Shown piece after piece: positions 1-6,444 of a DNA stretch of 10,591 bases. Positions within the stretch are counted from its first letter, which is position 1. Each line of letters opens with the position of its first letter. The position numbers were made by a program, and so were the translations under genes. This stretch comes from Candidatus Uhrbacteria bacterium (GTDB taxonomy: Bacteria; Patescibacteriota; Patescibacteriia; UBA9934; UBA10169): positions 13,783 to 24,373 of the forward strand of contig DNYJ01000020.1 in assembly GCA_003505155.1 (NCBI GenBank). The letters run 5' to 3'. The notes under the pieces were generated by a model. The model made no database searches. It worked only from the letters and a program-made list of their open reading frames with translations, and was not told where the DNA came from.

Positions 1-1005
1 GTTGATGTGTTGACGTTCCGCTCTGTGCAGACGCGAACCGTTTTCATTGTTTTGAGCGCGTACGCGATCTTTGCCGGCGCCGCGATTTTATTTTTGCATA
101 ACCCGAGAATCTATCCGCGCCTTGAAACCAGCAAACCTCTGCGAATCCTCCGCACAATCACCCCACCAGCTCTGCAATTTTTCTTTGGAGCCCTTCTCTC
201 CGCTTCCCTTGTCTTTTACTGGTTCTCCGGCGCCTTCTCCGTCTCCTGGCCGTTCATTCTCCTCATCGCCACGCTTGCCTGCGGCAACGAAGCATTCCGC
301 CGAGAATATCTCCGCCCTATCGTGCAACTGCCGATTTACTTCTTCACGCTCTTTTCCCTCTCCACCCTAATATTCCCCTTCGTGTTTAAGAGCATCAGTC
401 TTTGGATCTTTTACGGCTCCGGCGTCTTTGCCCTTGCGGTCATGCTTGCCTATCTGCGCGACTTCAATCGCTTCAACAACGTCAAGATGCATCAAAGAAA
501 GTATCTGACCATCTCAATTCTCGCTATCTTCGCCGCCATGAACGCGCTCTACTTCTTCCGCATCCTCCCACCCATCCCGCTCTCCATCCGTGAGGCTGGC
601 GTATACCACAACGTCGTGCATACCGGTGAAGATTACGTACTCACGAGCGAGCGTGAGCATTTTTTCGAACGCCTCATTCCCGGACAGACGATTCACATCG
701 CGGGACAGCAGACGCTCTATGTTTGGAGCGCCGTGTTCGCTCCGTCTGATCTCAATACCGACATCTACAACCGTTGGGAAATCTACGATAAGGGGGGGCG
801 CGAGTGGGAAGAACGTGGCCGATTCTCCTATGCGCTTTCGGGAGGACGAAAAGAAGGCTACCGAGGCTACTCATACAAAACCGCGATCGAACCCGGCCGT
901 TGGAGAGTAAGCCTTGAAACACAACGCGGCCAAGTCTTAGGCCGCGTAAAGTTCCGCGTGGAGATGATTGAGGAGGCGCCGGAGCTGATGGAGTTAGTAA
1001 AGTAA
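1..1005 (+). CDS. DUF2914-type multi-pass membrane protein, 5' end missing
   Basis: An integral membrane protein of unknown function. The frame is open to the left edge (codons GTT GAT before the first GTG at 7), so I read it as truncated at the N-terminus rather than starting at GTG 7. Families of this type begin further upstream, and the opening residues VDVLTFRSVQTR look like the end of an earlier segment. Counting from that GTG, about six hydrophobic helices lie near residues 11-31, 57-77, 81-93, 108-128, 131-150 and 167-188. A non-membrane C-terminal domain (about 195-332) resembles DUF2914: it contains YNRWEIYD (254-261), a YRGYSYK stretch (285-291), GRWRV (297-301) and GQVLGRVKF (308-316). 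The role of DUF2914 is not known to me. It ends with TAA 13 bp from the convergent stop of the next gene, with no hairpin between. The domain call is from memory of the family, so moderately sure. Confidence 0.8.
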   Translation, partial: VDVLTFRSVQTRTVFIVLSAYAIFAGAAILFLHNPRIYPRLETSKPLRILRTITPPALQFFFGALLSASLVFYWFSGAFSVSWPFILLIATLACGNEAFRREYLRPIVQLPIYFFTLFSLSTLIFPFVFKSISLWIFYGSGVFALAVMLAYLRDFNRFNNVKMHQRKYLTISILAIFAAMNALYFFRILPPIPLSIREAGVYHNVVHTGEDYVLTSEREHFFERLIPGQTIHIAGQQTLYVWSAVFAPSDLNTDIYNRWEIYDKGGREWEERGRFSYALSGGRKEGYRGYSYKTAIEPGRWRVSLETQRGQVLGRVKFRVEMIEEAPELMELVK

Positions 1006-1018
1006 TAGCCAAAGGTGC

Positions 1019-1837
1019 TTATGATTCCCATTTGATATTTGGGATGATAGCCCGCTCAACCATGAACTTCACGAACTTGTGCGATGGATCTTCTCCATCT
1101 TTGGAAAGATAATGAAAGAAGCTGTCCCTGTCGTACAAATATTCAATGCCGGGATATCTTGCGTCTCCGGGCTGTGTAGCAATTGGCTCGCGCTTTGCGG
1201 CCCACGCGCTCATCACATCGAGATAGGATCGTCCGCGCCCTTTTACCTGTTCCAACACATACGGCATATACGTCCAGAAAATAAAAGACTCTGTTCCATC
1301 CAGAGAATAAGGAATGTCACCGCACCGTTCAAGATGGGAGAGAATGTCAAAAACCAGAGCCTCGCACGCGGGAGCATGCTCGTGAGTCAGGAGTCTCGAA
1401 ATGTGGGGGCGTGTTTTCTCAAATTCCGGAAAACGCGAAATCGCTTCGGGCGTCAACAGGACGACAAGTTCTTCCCGCCTCGGATGCGTGGCGATCACGG
1501 CTCCAAGCCGTCCTTTTTTTGACGTCGCCATCTTCATACCAAGCTGTTGAAGATAAACATGTTCAGGCAATGCTAGCCAGCGTCGTGCCTCCAACGAGGA
1601 TTCCTCCATCTCCAAAAAATCCTGTCCGCGGAGAAGATCTCCATGCAAAAAGCGCGTGATGCGCTCAAAACCGAATCGAAGATCTTCTGCTTGTCCGGAG
1701 TCCGGGCGAGTAAAAATAGCAGGATCGCGAACAAGAGCTTCGGCCAGCGCTTCAAAATGCATTTGTAGGTCCGCGTCATCTTTGAATAAGTCCGGCGCGT
1801 GATCCAGCGGCAACTTTTCTCCGAATTCTCCTATCAT
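1019..1837 (-). CDS. Unrecognised protein, third gene of the greA-helicase operon
   Basis: I do not recognise this 272-residue protein. It looks soluble: no signal peptide or membrane helix, many acidic and aromatic residues, and a short basic segment around KMATSKKGR. I chose ATG at 1837, which starts MIGEFGEKLPL. The frame stays open upstream to an ATG at 1927, but that longer form (302 residues) would begin with an Arg/Val-rich stretch overlapping the Arg-rich 3' end of the helicase gene, so it is probably an artefact of overlap. With the 1837 start, the gene lies 22 bp after the helicase stop, in line with cotranscription. No Shine-Dalgarno is visible before the start. Trp, Tyr and Phe are common towards the C-terminus (FIFWTYMPY, IEYLYDRDSFFHYL). 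Operon position hints at a link with RNA metabolism, but that is only inference. Sure that it is coding, not of the function. Confidence 0.75.
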   Translation of the reverse strand: MIGEFGEKLPLDHAPDLFKDDADLQMHFEALAEALVRDPAIFTRPDSGQAEDLRFGFERITRFLHGDLLRGQDFLEMEESSLEARRWLALPEHVYLQQLGMKMATSKKGRLGAVIATHPRREELVVLLTPEAISRFPEFEKTRPHISRLLTHEHAPACEALVFDILSHLERCGDIPYSLDGTESFIFWTYMPYVLEQVKGRGRSYLDVMSAWAAKREPIATQPGDARYPGIEYLYDRDSFFHYLSKDGEDPSHKFVKFMVERAIIPNIKWES

Positions 1838-1859
1838 AGAAACGATGTTTATTCTTCGA

Positions 1860-3098
1860 TTATCCTCGCCGGCGGAAGGAACGGCGACGACCTCCCATCG
1901 GACGCGGACGATGTTGCGAAGCCGCACCGGAGCTTGAAGGCTTGAGCATCATATCCTTTGAACGATCAACGACGTCGCCTGAAGCTGATTTGATTGGAAG
2001 CGTCGTGCGAATGAGACGCTCGATCTGCAAAATGTCTTTCTTCTGCTCGGGCGAAGCGAACGAAATCGCCTTCCCTTCCTGTCCGGCGCGCCCCGTGCGT
2101 CCGATGCGGTGCACGTAATCTTCCGAATGGTCGGGCAGGTCGTAGTTGATGACAAGTTCGATCCCCTTCACGTCAATGCCGCGCGCAGCAATGTCGGTCG
2201 CCACCAGCACGCGGTACTTGCCTCTCGAAAATCCGTTGAGGGCGTCTTGACGCTGGGACTGCGAACGGTTGGAATGAAGTTCCGCGGCGTTGTGACGCAT
2301 GGTTCGAATGGCACGCGCGATCTTTTTCGCTCCGTGCTTGGTGCGGCTGAAAATGAGCACCGTCCCCTTGTATTCGTTCAAGAGACGCTCCAGCAGATCT
2401 ATTTTCCCCTGCTTGGAAACAAGGAACACTTCCTGATCCACGTGCTCGGCCGCCGTGCCAGATGGAGCCACCTCGACGCGTAAAGGAGATTTCATATACG
2501 CGCGCGCGATTTGACTGATTTCGGGAGGGATGGTCGCCGAGAAGAGCATCGTTTGGCGATCTTTGGGAACCCAAGCAAGAATACGTTTAAGCTGGGGCGC
2601 AAATCCCATGTCGAGCATACGGTCGGCTTCGTCGAGAACCAGAATACCCACGCGGTCAAGTGAAATGTGCTTCTGCTCGACGTGGTCAATGAGGCGCCCG
2701 GGTGTGGCCACGACAACATGAGGCTTTGCTTTGAGCTGTTTCGTTTGAGGATTGATGTTGACGCCGCCAATGAGAATCGCGGTGCGAAGTCCGAGAGACC
2801 CCCCGATTTTCTTGAGCGTCTCCTCTACTTGTACGGCAAGCTCGCGCGTCGGAAGGAGCACGAGGCCCATCTTGCCGCGCGCGGAGATCTGCTGGATCAT
2901 GGGGATGGAAAACGCCAGGGTCTTCCCCGTTCCCGTTTGAGCAATGCCGATGAGATCGTCTCCGGCGGAGGCAACAGGAATCGCCTGGTGCTGAATGGGC
3001 GTCGGGTGTTTGAAGCCGAGTGCGTCAAGACGGTCGAGAAGTTTGGGCGCGATGCCCAGTCCATAAAACGTTTCTAATGGAAGTTCAGATCGAGTCAT
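1860..3098 (-). CDS. DEAD-box ATP-dependent RNA helicase (RhlE/DeaD-like)
   Basis: An ATP-dependent RNA helicase, 412 residues, expected to unwind short RNA duplexes in the cytoplasm during ribosome assembly or RNA turnover. The full motif set is present. The Q motif lies at about 11-39 (FYGLGIAPKL ... TPIQHQ). Motif I is AQTGTGKT (53-60), Ia is PTRELA (83-88), Ib is TPGRLID (132-138) and motif II is DEAD (156-159). Motif III is SAT (187-189), IV is around LIFSRTK (248-254), V is ATDIAARGID (300-309) and VI is HRIGRTGR (330-337). After the two RecA-like lobes comes a short tail ending in an Arg-rich stretch (397-412), a typical RNA-binding extension. Tail and length fit RhlE-like proteins, but the subfamily cannot be fixed by eye. 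It starts 2 bp after the greA stop, with no Shine-Dalgarno, so translational coupling to greA is likely. Confidence 0.97.
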   Translation of the reverse strand: MTRSELPLETFYGLGIAPKLLDRLDALGFKHPTPIQHQAIPVASAGDDLIGIAQTGTGKTLAFSIPMIQQISARGKMGLVLLPTRELAVQVEETLKKIGGSLGLRTAILIGGVNINPQTKQLKAKPHVVVATPGRLIDHVEQKHISLDRVGILVLDEADRMLDMGFAPQLKRILAWVPKDRQTMLFSATIPPEISQIARAYMKSPLRVEVAPSGTAAEHVDQEVFLVSKQGKIDLLERLLNEYKGTVLIFSRTKHGAKKIARAIRTMRHNAAELHSNRSQSQRQDALNGFSRGKYRVLVATDIAARGIDVKGIELVINYDLPDHSEDYVHRIGRTGRAGQEGKAISFASPEQKKDILQIERLIRTTLPIKSASGDVVDRSKDMMLKPSSSGAASQHRPRPMGGRRRSFRRRG

Positions 3099-3100
3099 AG

Positions 3101-3610
3101 TCAGGTAACAGTTACAAGATGATAAATTTTTTCCCCAACGAGAGTTGCAAGCGTCACCTCGTCTCCGGCTCGATGTCCGAGGAGCGCGCGGCCAAGCGGC
3201 GAGAGATGCGAGATCCGATCGCGAGTAGGATCCGTCTCGCTTGAGCCGAGGATCTCGTACGATTTCTGTATGCCGTCCACAACAACCGCCACCGTCGAGC
3301 CGATGCGGACAACTCCATCCGCACTCGCGCCGCGTTCGATCAGAATGGCTGTCTTGAGTCGCTCTTCAAGCGTCATGATCTTTCCGTTAATGCGCCGAAG
3401 ATTCGCCTTGGAGATCTGGTAGCCGACATTTTCTGAAAAGTCTCCCATCTCCGCCAACCTCTGGGTTTCGGCGATCGCCGCGGGCCTTTCCGTTTTTTTC
3501 AACCGTTCAAGCTGGCGTTCCATCGCCACTATTTTCTCCGGCGTCACATAGTCGTCGTGGACGCGTTTCCGCCTTGCCTCCTCTTCCCCTCGGCGCTTTG
3601 GCACTTGCAT
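3101..3610 (-). CDS. greA: Transcription elongation factor GreA/GreB family
   Basis: A cleavage factor that enters the secondary channel of RNA polymerase and stimulates transcript cleavage in backtracked complexes. With the ATG at 3610 it has 169 residues. The N-terminal coiled coil (about 22-92) carries the tip motif GDFSEN, with the acidic D57 and E60 that coordinate the catalytic metal in this family. The usual ENAEY is ENVGY here. The C-terminal FKBP-like domain (about 95-169) contains the hallmark SPLGRALLGHRAGDEV (137-152). Residues 1-20 form a basic, charged extension (QVPKRRGEEEARRKR) not found in E. coli GreA; from memory similar extensions occur in Patescibacteria. An earlier in-frame ATG at 3628 falls inside a -10-like TATGAT, so it is unlikely to be transcribed; this decides for 3610. 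First gene of a three-gene operon. Confidence 0.95.
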   Translation of the reverse strand: MQVPKRRGEEEARRKRVHDDYVTPEKIVAMERQLERLKKTERPAAIAETQRLAEMGDFSENVGYQISKANLRRINGKIMTLEERLKTAILIERGASADGVVRIGSTVAVVVDGIQKSYEILGSSETDPTRDRISHLSPLGRALLGHRAGDEVTLATLVGEKIYHLVTVT

Positions 3611-3628
3611 ACTCGAACATGGTATCAT
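3598..3628 (+). promoter_or_regulatory. Candidate promoter of the lipoprotein-rarA pair
   Basis: On the plus strand TTGGCA (3598-3603, five of six to TTGACA) is followed by a 19-bp spacer and TATCAT (3623-3628, five of six to TATAAT). The ATG at 3637 comes 8 nt later, so the transcript would be leaderless or nearly so. The spacer is longer than the usual 17 bp. The -10 overlaps the minus-strand -10 of greA almost completely. Confidence 0.5.
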
Positions 3629-3629
3629 A
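3611..3629 (-). promoter_or_regulatory. Candidate greA promoter -10 with very short leader
   Basis: On the minus strand TATGAT (3629-3624) matches the sigma-70 -10 consensus at five of six bases. It is followed by 13 nt and then the ATG at 3610, so the predicted 5' leader is only about 6 nt. No convincing -35 lies 17 bp upstream (GGAAAG at that spacing). No Shine-Dalgarno lies between the -10 and the ATG. Confidence 0.45.
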
Positions 3630-3636
3630 GTTCTCT

Positions 3637-4299
3637 ATGATGTCATCTTTCCTGCGTCCATTTTCTTTTGGCCTTCTTGCGCTCGCGTTCATCGGCGCGG
3701 GTTGTAGCTCCGGAGGTCTCTACGGCACCTGCGTGCAAGAAACGCTGTGGGGATCGTGCATTGACCATCAAGGTATTGATCCGGCTCTGCTGGGCATCTG
3801 GCACTTGGAATCTCAAACGCTGGACACACCGCCGGGGACGATCACGAATCCGTTTGCCGGACGCACACTCGAGTTCAAATTGGAATCCTTTACTCTTATT
3901 GACGACATCACAGGGGAAGAAACCGAGGTCGCCGATCTTCAGTATTTCGAAAATTGGGCAAGCGAGGTTTCCGTCAACGCACCCGGCTGTCTTGTGAACG
4001 GAACAAGCGGCGGCACATGGAACACACGGGGAGCAGTGAACTTCGACACCAATCCGCCCACGCCCTATTACGAACTCGAGATCAATACGGATCCTTCCAA
4101 TCCATCGGTCGTCTGTGAAGGAGCAGACGAGCCCGTAAAGAGCAATGCCGCTTCAACGCCTCTTGGCGTGGGACCGGGGAGCGTTCCACAGCCTGATGGA
4201 TTTGCCCAATCGCATTATTCCTACTCCATTTCAGGTGGAACTCTTACGATCACAAACGATGACTCCATCATCATAAACACTTACGTCTTCCAGCGTTGA
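3637..4299 (+). CDS. Exported lipoprotein-like protein of unknown function
   Basis: A 220-residue protein I cannot assign to a family. It begins with a signal-peptide-like segment: Arg at 7, hydrophobic core about 8-20, then IGAGC with Cys23. This resembles a lipobox, but the -3 position is Gly instead of Leu/Val/Ile, so lipidation is likely yet not certain. After it come a Ser/Gly linker and cysteines at 32, 41, 118 and about 160 that could form disulfides outside the membrane. The body is rich in Thr, Asn, Gly and aromatic residues in alternating patterns, suggesting beta-strands. An early GIWHLES (53-59) and a C-terminal strand pattern ending in NTYVFQR recall lipocalin-like barrels, a weak resemblance only. 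It is transcribed divergently from greA with an 8-nt gap after its -10 box. The stop lies 19 bp before the chosen rarA start. Confidence 0.8.
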   Translation: MMSSFLRPFSFGLLALAFIGAGCSSGGLYGTCVQETLWGSCIDHQGIDPALLGIWHLESQTLDTPPGTITNPFAGRTLEFKLESFTLIDDITGEETEVADLQYFENWASEVSVNAPGCLVNGTSGGTWNTRGAVNFDTNPPTPYYELEINTDPSNPSVVCEGADEPVKSNAASTPLGVGPGSVPQPDGFAQSHYSYSISGGTLTITNDDSIIINTYVFQR

Positions 4300-4318
4300 T
4301 GTGGTAGCAGATGGAAGT

Positions 4319-5590
4319 ATGAATCTCTTTGAACATACCGCCGAGGCGAAACGACAAGTCGAAGCGCCACTTGCCGACCGCATGCGGCCGCGCGCGCTTG
4401 ATGAAATCGCGGGGCAGGAACATCTCCTGGGTCCGGACGGAGCTTTACGCAAAGCCATTGAAGCCGATCGGCTACCCTCGATTATTTTTTGGGGTCCACC
4501 CGGATGCGGCAAGACGACGTTGGCACGTGTGATCGCCAACACGACGAAATCGCACTTCGTCAGTGTGAGCGCGACGTCGGGAAGCGTGAAGGAAGCGCGA
4601 GAAATTATCACTCGCGCGCGAGATCGCTTCGGACTCGACGGCACAAAAACCATTCTCTTCATTGACGAAATTCACCGCTTCAACAAGTCCCAGCAGGACG
4701 TCTTTTTGCCGAGCGTCGAAGATGGCACGATTACTCTCATCGGCGCTACGACGGAGAACCCTTCGTTTGAGGTAAACTCCGCACTTCTTTCGCGCGCTCG
4801 CGTCTTCGTCTTGAACATGCTCGAGACGGACGATCTCGTCAAGATTCTCAACAAGGCTTTGCGCGACGAAGAACGAGGTCTGGGAAAACTGAAGATCAAA
4901 GCGGAGCCGGAAGCCCTGAAAGCTATTGCCAACTCCTCCGACGGAGATGCCCGCCGCGCCCTCTCCTCCCTCGACTTACTTATCCACAGCCAAGCTCATG
5001 AGCTAGCTCAGGAGCATGGTGAAATTTTATGTAATTTAGAAGCGGCGAGAGAGTTTTTGAAGAAAACGCACCTTCATTATGACCAAAACGGCGAGGAGCA
5101 TTACAACATCATCTCGGCTCTGCATAAGTCTATGCGAGGAGGAAACGCGAATGCCGCGCTCTACTGGCTTGGGCGAATGCTCGAAGCTGGAGAGAATCCA
5201 CTCTATGTCGCACGTCGCTTGATTCGGTTTGCCTCGGAGGATATCGGGCTCGCCGACCCACAAGCGCTTATCCAAGCTGTGGCCGCTTATCAAGCATCTC
5301 ACTTCATTGGTATGCCCGAGTGCAACGTCATCCTCGCCCAATGTGTCATCTACCTCGCCCGCGCTCCCAAATCAAACGCGCTCTACACGGCCTATGGTCG
5401 AGTCAAACGCGACATCGAAGACAACCCCAACGAACCCGTTCCCGTCCACTTGCGCAACGCGCCGACGCGTCTCATGAAAAATTTAGGCTACGGAAAAGAT
5501 TACAAGTACACGCCTGACTTTGACGATCCGGAATCAGCAGAGCAGGATTACTTGCCTGAACGTCTGAAACAAGAGCGGTACTTGGATTGA
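4319..5590 (+). CDS. rarA: Replication-associated recombination protein A (RarA/MgsA), AAA+ ATPase
   Basis: The bacterial member of the RarA/Mgs1/WRNIP1 family, a clamp-loader-like AAA+ ATPase that acts at stalled replication forks. With the ATG at 4319 it has 423 residues, close to the usual length. It has an N-terminal LADRMRP segment (18-24), Walker A GPPGCGKT (59-66), Walker B IDEIH (115-119), sensor 1 GATTENP (142-148) and an arginine-finger segment LLSRAR (156-161). A sensor 2-type DGDARRALSSLD follows, and then the MgsA-type tetramerisation region with NPLYVARRLIRFASEDIGLADP. A GTG at 4301 would add six residues (VADGS...). I prefer 4319 because the family usually starts shortly before the LAxRMRP segment. 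Neither start has a well-spaced Shine-Dalgarno (GGAAG is one base from the ATG). It lies close behind the lipoprotein gene and is probably cotranscribed. Confidence 0.95.
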   Translation: MNLFEHTAEAKRQVEAPLADRMRPRALDEIAGQEHLLGPDGALRKAIEADRLPSIIFWGPPGCGKTTLARVIANTTKSHFVSVSATSGSVKEAREIITRARDRFGLDGTKTILFIDEIHRFNKSQQDVFLPSVEDGTITLIGATTENPSFEVNSALLSRARVFVLNMLETDDLVKILNKALRDEERGLGKLKIKAEPEALKAIANSSDGDARRALSSLDLLIHSQAHELAQEHGEILCNLEAAREFLKKTHLHYDQNGEEHYNIISALHKSMRGGNANAALYWLGRMLEAGENPLYVARRLIRFASEDIGLADPQALIQAVAAYQASHFIGMPECNVILAQCVIYLARAPKSNALYTAYGRVKRDIEDNPNEPVPVHLRNAPTRLMKNLGYGKDYKYTPDFDDPESAEQDYLPERLKQERYLD

Positions 5591-5610
5591 CAGAACCCGC
5601 GGAGTATGAT
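5582..5610 (+). promoter_or_regulatory. Candidate promoter before the AgmX/PglI-type gene
   Basis: TATGAT (5605-5610) is a five-of-six -10. TTGGAT (5582-5587) sits 17 bp upstream as a weak -35, inside the last codons of rarA. The expected start near 5617 would give a leader of about 53 nt, much longer than at the other genes here. Confidence 0.4.
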
Positions 5611-5619
5611 TGAGTAGGC

Positions 5620-5655
5620 GGTCTCTTGAACGAACGCGACGTTCGCCCGAGAGCC
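5620..5655 (+). other. Structured 5' leader (nested inverted repeats)
   Basis: CGAACG (5631-5636) and CGTTCG (5640-5645) form a perfect 6-bp stem with a 3-nt loop. Outside it, GGTCTC (5620-5625) can pair with GAGAGCC (5649-5655) with one bulged base. This would fold into a stacked hairpin that ends just before the Shine-Dalgarno at 5660-5666. It could affect translation or serve as a weak end for rarA transcripts, but no T-tract follows. Confidence 0.35.
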
Positions 5656-5659
5656 TCAC

Positions 5660-5666
5660 GGAGGAG
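5660..5666 (+). promoter_or_regulatory. Strong Shine-Dalgarno deciding the start at 5670
   Basis: GGAGGAG lies 3 nt before ATG 5670 (GGAGG with 5-nt spacing). It is the clearest ribosome binding site in the window. It argues against the upstream in-frame ATG at 5610, which overlaps the -10 box. Confidence 0.8.
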
Positions 5667-5669
5667 TCT

Positions 5670-6371
5670 ATGTCCATTCACCGATCCACGCTTCACTTCG
5701 TCCTCGTCCTCGTTCTCGCTCTCCCCTTCGAAGCTTCGGCCGAGAGCCGAACTGTCGAAATTGAGATCGCCCGGCTTCGAACCGAGCTCGACGCTCTCGA
5801 ACGCACCTACACACGCCTCGACACCAGTCTGACGAGTGTGCGTGAACGGCTCGACAAGAGTCCGGAGGATGCCGCACTCAAGCGCCAGGAAGAGAGCCTG
5901 TCCGAGAGCCTGGGCGACACCTTCGAGAAGATCACGGAAATCAGGTCCCGCCTCGATGTCCTCGAACGCGTGCATTCGGCCACGAGGATTCGCTTCGGAG
6001 ACCCCATCATCCTGGGACCGATCTCACAATCGCTTGAAGGTGAGCGCTTCGAGAGCCCGGAGGAACTCGACACACTGCCGCAACACGCCCCGATCACGAG
6101 TCTTCCACTCGAGTCGGTGGTCCGTGCCGTCCACGAGCCTCTGTGGGCGTGCTACCTGAACGAACTGCAGCGACGGCCACTTTCGCCTGGCAAGGTCGTC
6201 GTGAAGTTCGTGATCCAACCGAACGGTTCAGTCTCCTCAGCAACGACCAAGTCCTCAACCCTCTACAACCCCCTGATCGAAGGGTGCGTGAACAAGGTCG
6301 TCCTCGGCCTCACGTTCTCCGTCCGCGACGATACCTCCATCGTGTCCTACCCCCTCTCGTTCAACGAGTAG
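5670..6371 (+). CDS. Secreted coiled-coil protein with AgmX/PglI-type C-terminal domain
   Basis: A 233-residue exported protein. Residues 1-24 are a signal peptide: basic HR, hydrophobic FVLVLVLALPF, and cleavage probably after ASA (22-24). Residues 27-100 form a long charged heptad-like coiled coil rich in Glu, Arg and Leu. Residues about 147-220 resemble the AgmX/PglI C-terminal domain found in many Myxococcota proteins: a V-x-x-V-H start, CYLNELQRRP (161-170) and GKVVVKFVIQPNGSV (174-188). A second Cys at 206 (EGCVNKVV) follows. The Cys161/Cys206 pair fits the family pattern and may form a disulfide. Function is unknown; in the delta-proteobacterial proteins the domain is associated with envelope and motility systems. 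It differs from its neighbours in its strong Shine-Dalgarno, its own promoter and its GC-rich third positions (many CTC, GAC, CGC, GTC codons), which suggests transfer. The domain call is by pattern memory. Confidence 0.8.
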   Translation: MSIHRSTLHFVLVLVLALPFEASAESRTVEIEIARLRTELDALERTYTRLDTSLTSVRERLDKSPEDAALKRQEESLSESLGDTFEKITEIRSRLDVLERVHSATRIRFGDPIILGPISQSLEGERFESPEELDTLPQHAPITSLPLESVVRAVHEPLWACYLNELQRRPLSPGKVVVKFVIQPNGSVSSATTKSSTLYNPLIEGCVNKVVLGLTFSVRDDTSIVSYPLSFNE

Positions 6372-6377
6372 GACCCA

Positions 6378-6392
6378 CTCCGCAGTGCGGAG
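6378..6392. terminator. Hairpin 1 in the convergent gap (possible terminator part)
   Basis: CTCCGC (6378-6383) and GCGGAG (6387-6392) form a perfect GC-rich 6-bp stem with loop AGT, six bases after the stop of the AgmX/PglI-type gene. No T-run follows directly, so on its own it is a weak terminator. Confidence 0.4.
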
Positions 6393-6396
6393 CCTC

Positions 6397-6429
6397 TTCC
6401 GAGCACAACCTGCTCGGAACTTCGATTTT
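6397..6429 (+). terminator. Hairpin 2 with short T-tract, likely terminator
   Basis: TTCCGAGCA (6397-6405) and TGCTCGGAA (6411-6419) form a perfect 9-bp stem with loop CAACC, followed on the plus strand by CTTCGATTTT. This fits an intrinsic terminator for the plus-strand gene ending at 6371. On the minus strand it lies 25 bp beyond the rpoD stop but has no T-tract there. It may still serve both convergent genes. Confidence 0.55.
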
Positions 6430-6444
6430 AAAGACAGTGGGAGA

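Noticed and set aside
1003..1021. Terminator between the convergent genes at the left
   Set aside because: The gap is 13 bp and contains no inverted repeat or T-tract.
1838..1927. N-terminal extension of the unrecognised protein up to ATG 1927
   Set aside because: It would overlap the helicase 3' end by 68 bp, and its composition mirrors the Arg-rich codons read in another frame.
3105..3115. Palindrome GTAACAGTTAC at the end of greA
   Set aside because: It encodes the C-terminal residues of GreA, is short, and nothing else suggests an operator.
5587..5610. Perfect TTGACA (5587-5592) ahead of TATGAT (5605-5610)
   Set aside because: The spacer is only 12 bp, too short for a sigma-70 promoter. 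TTGGAT at 17 bp is weaker but correctly spaced.
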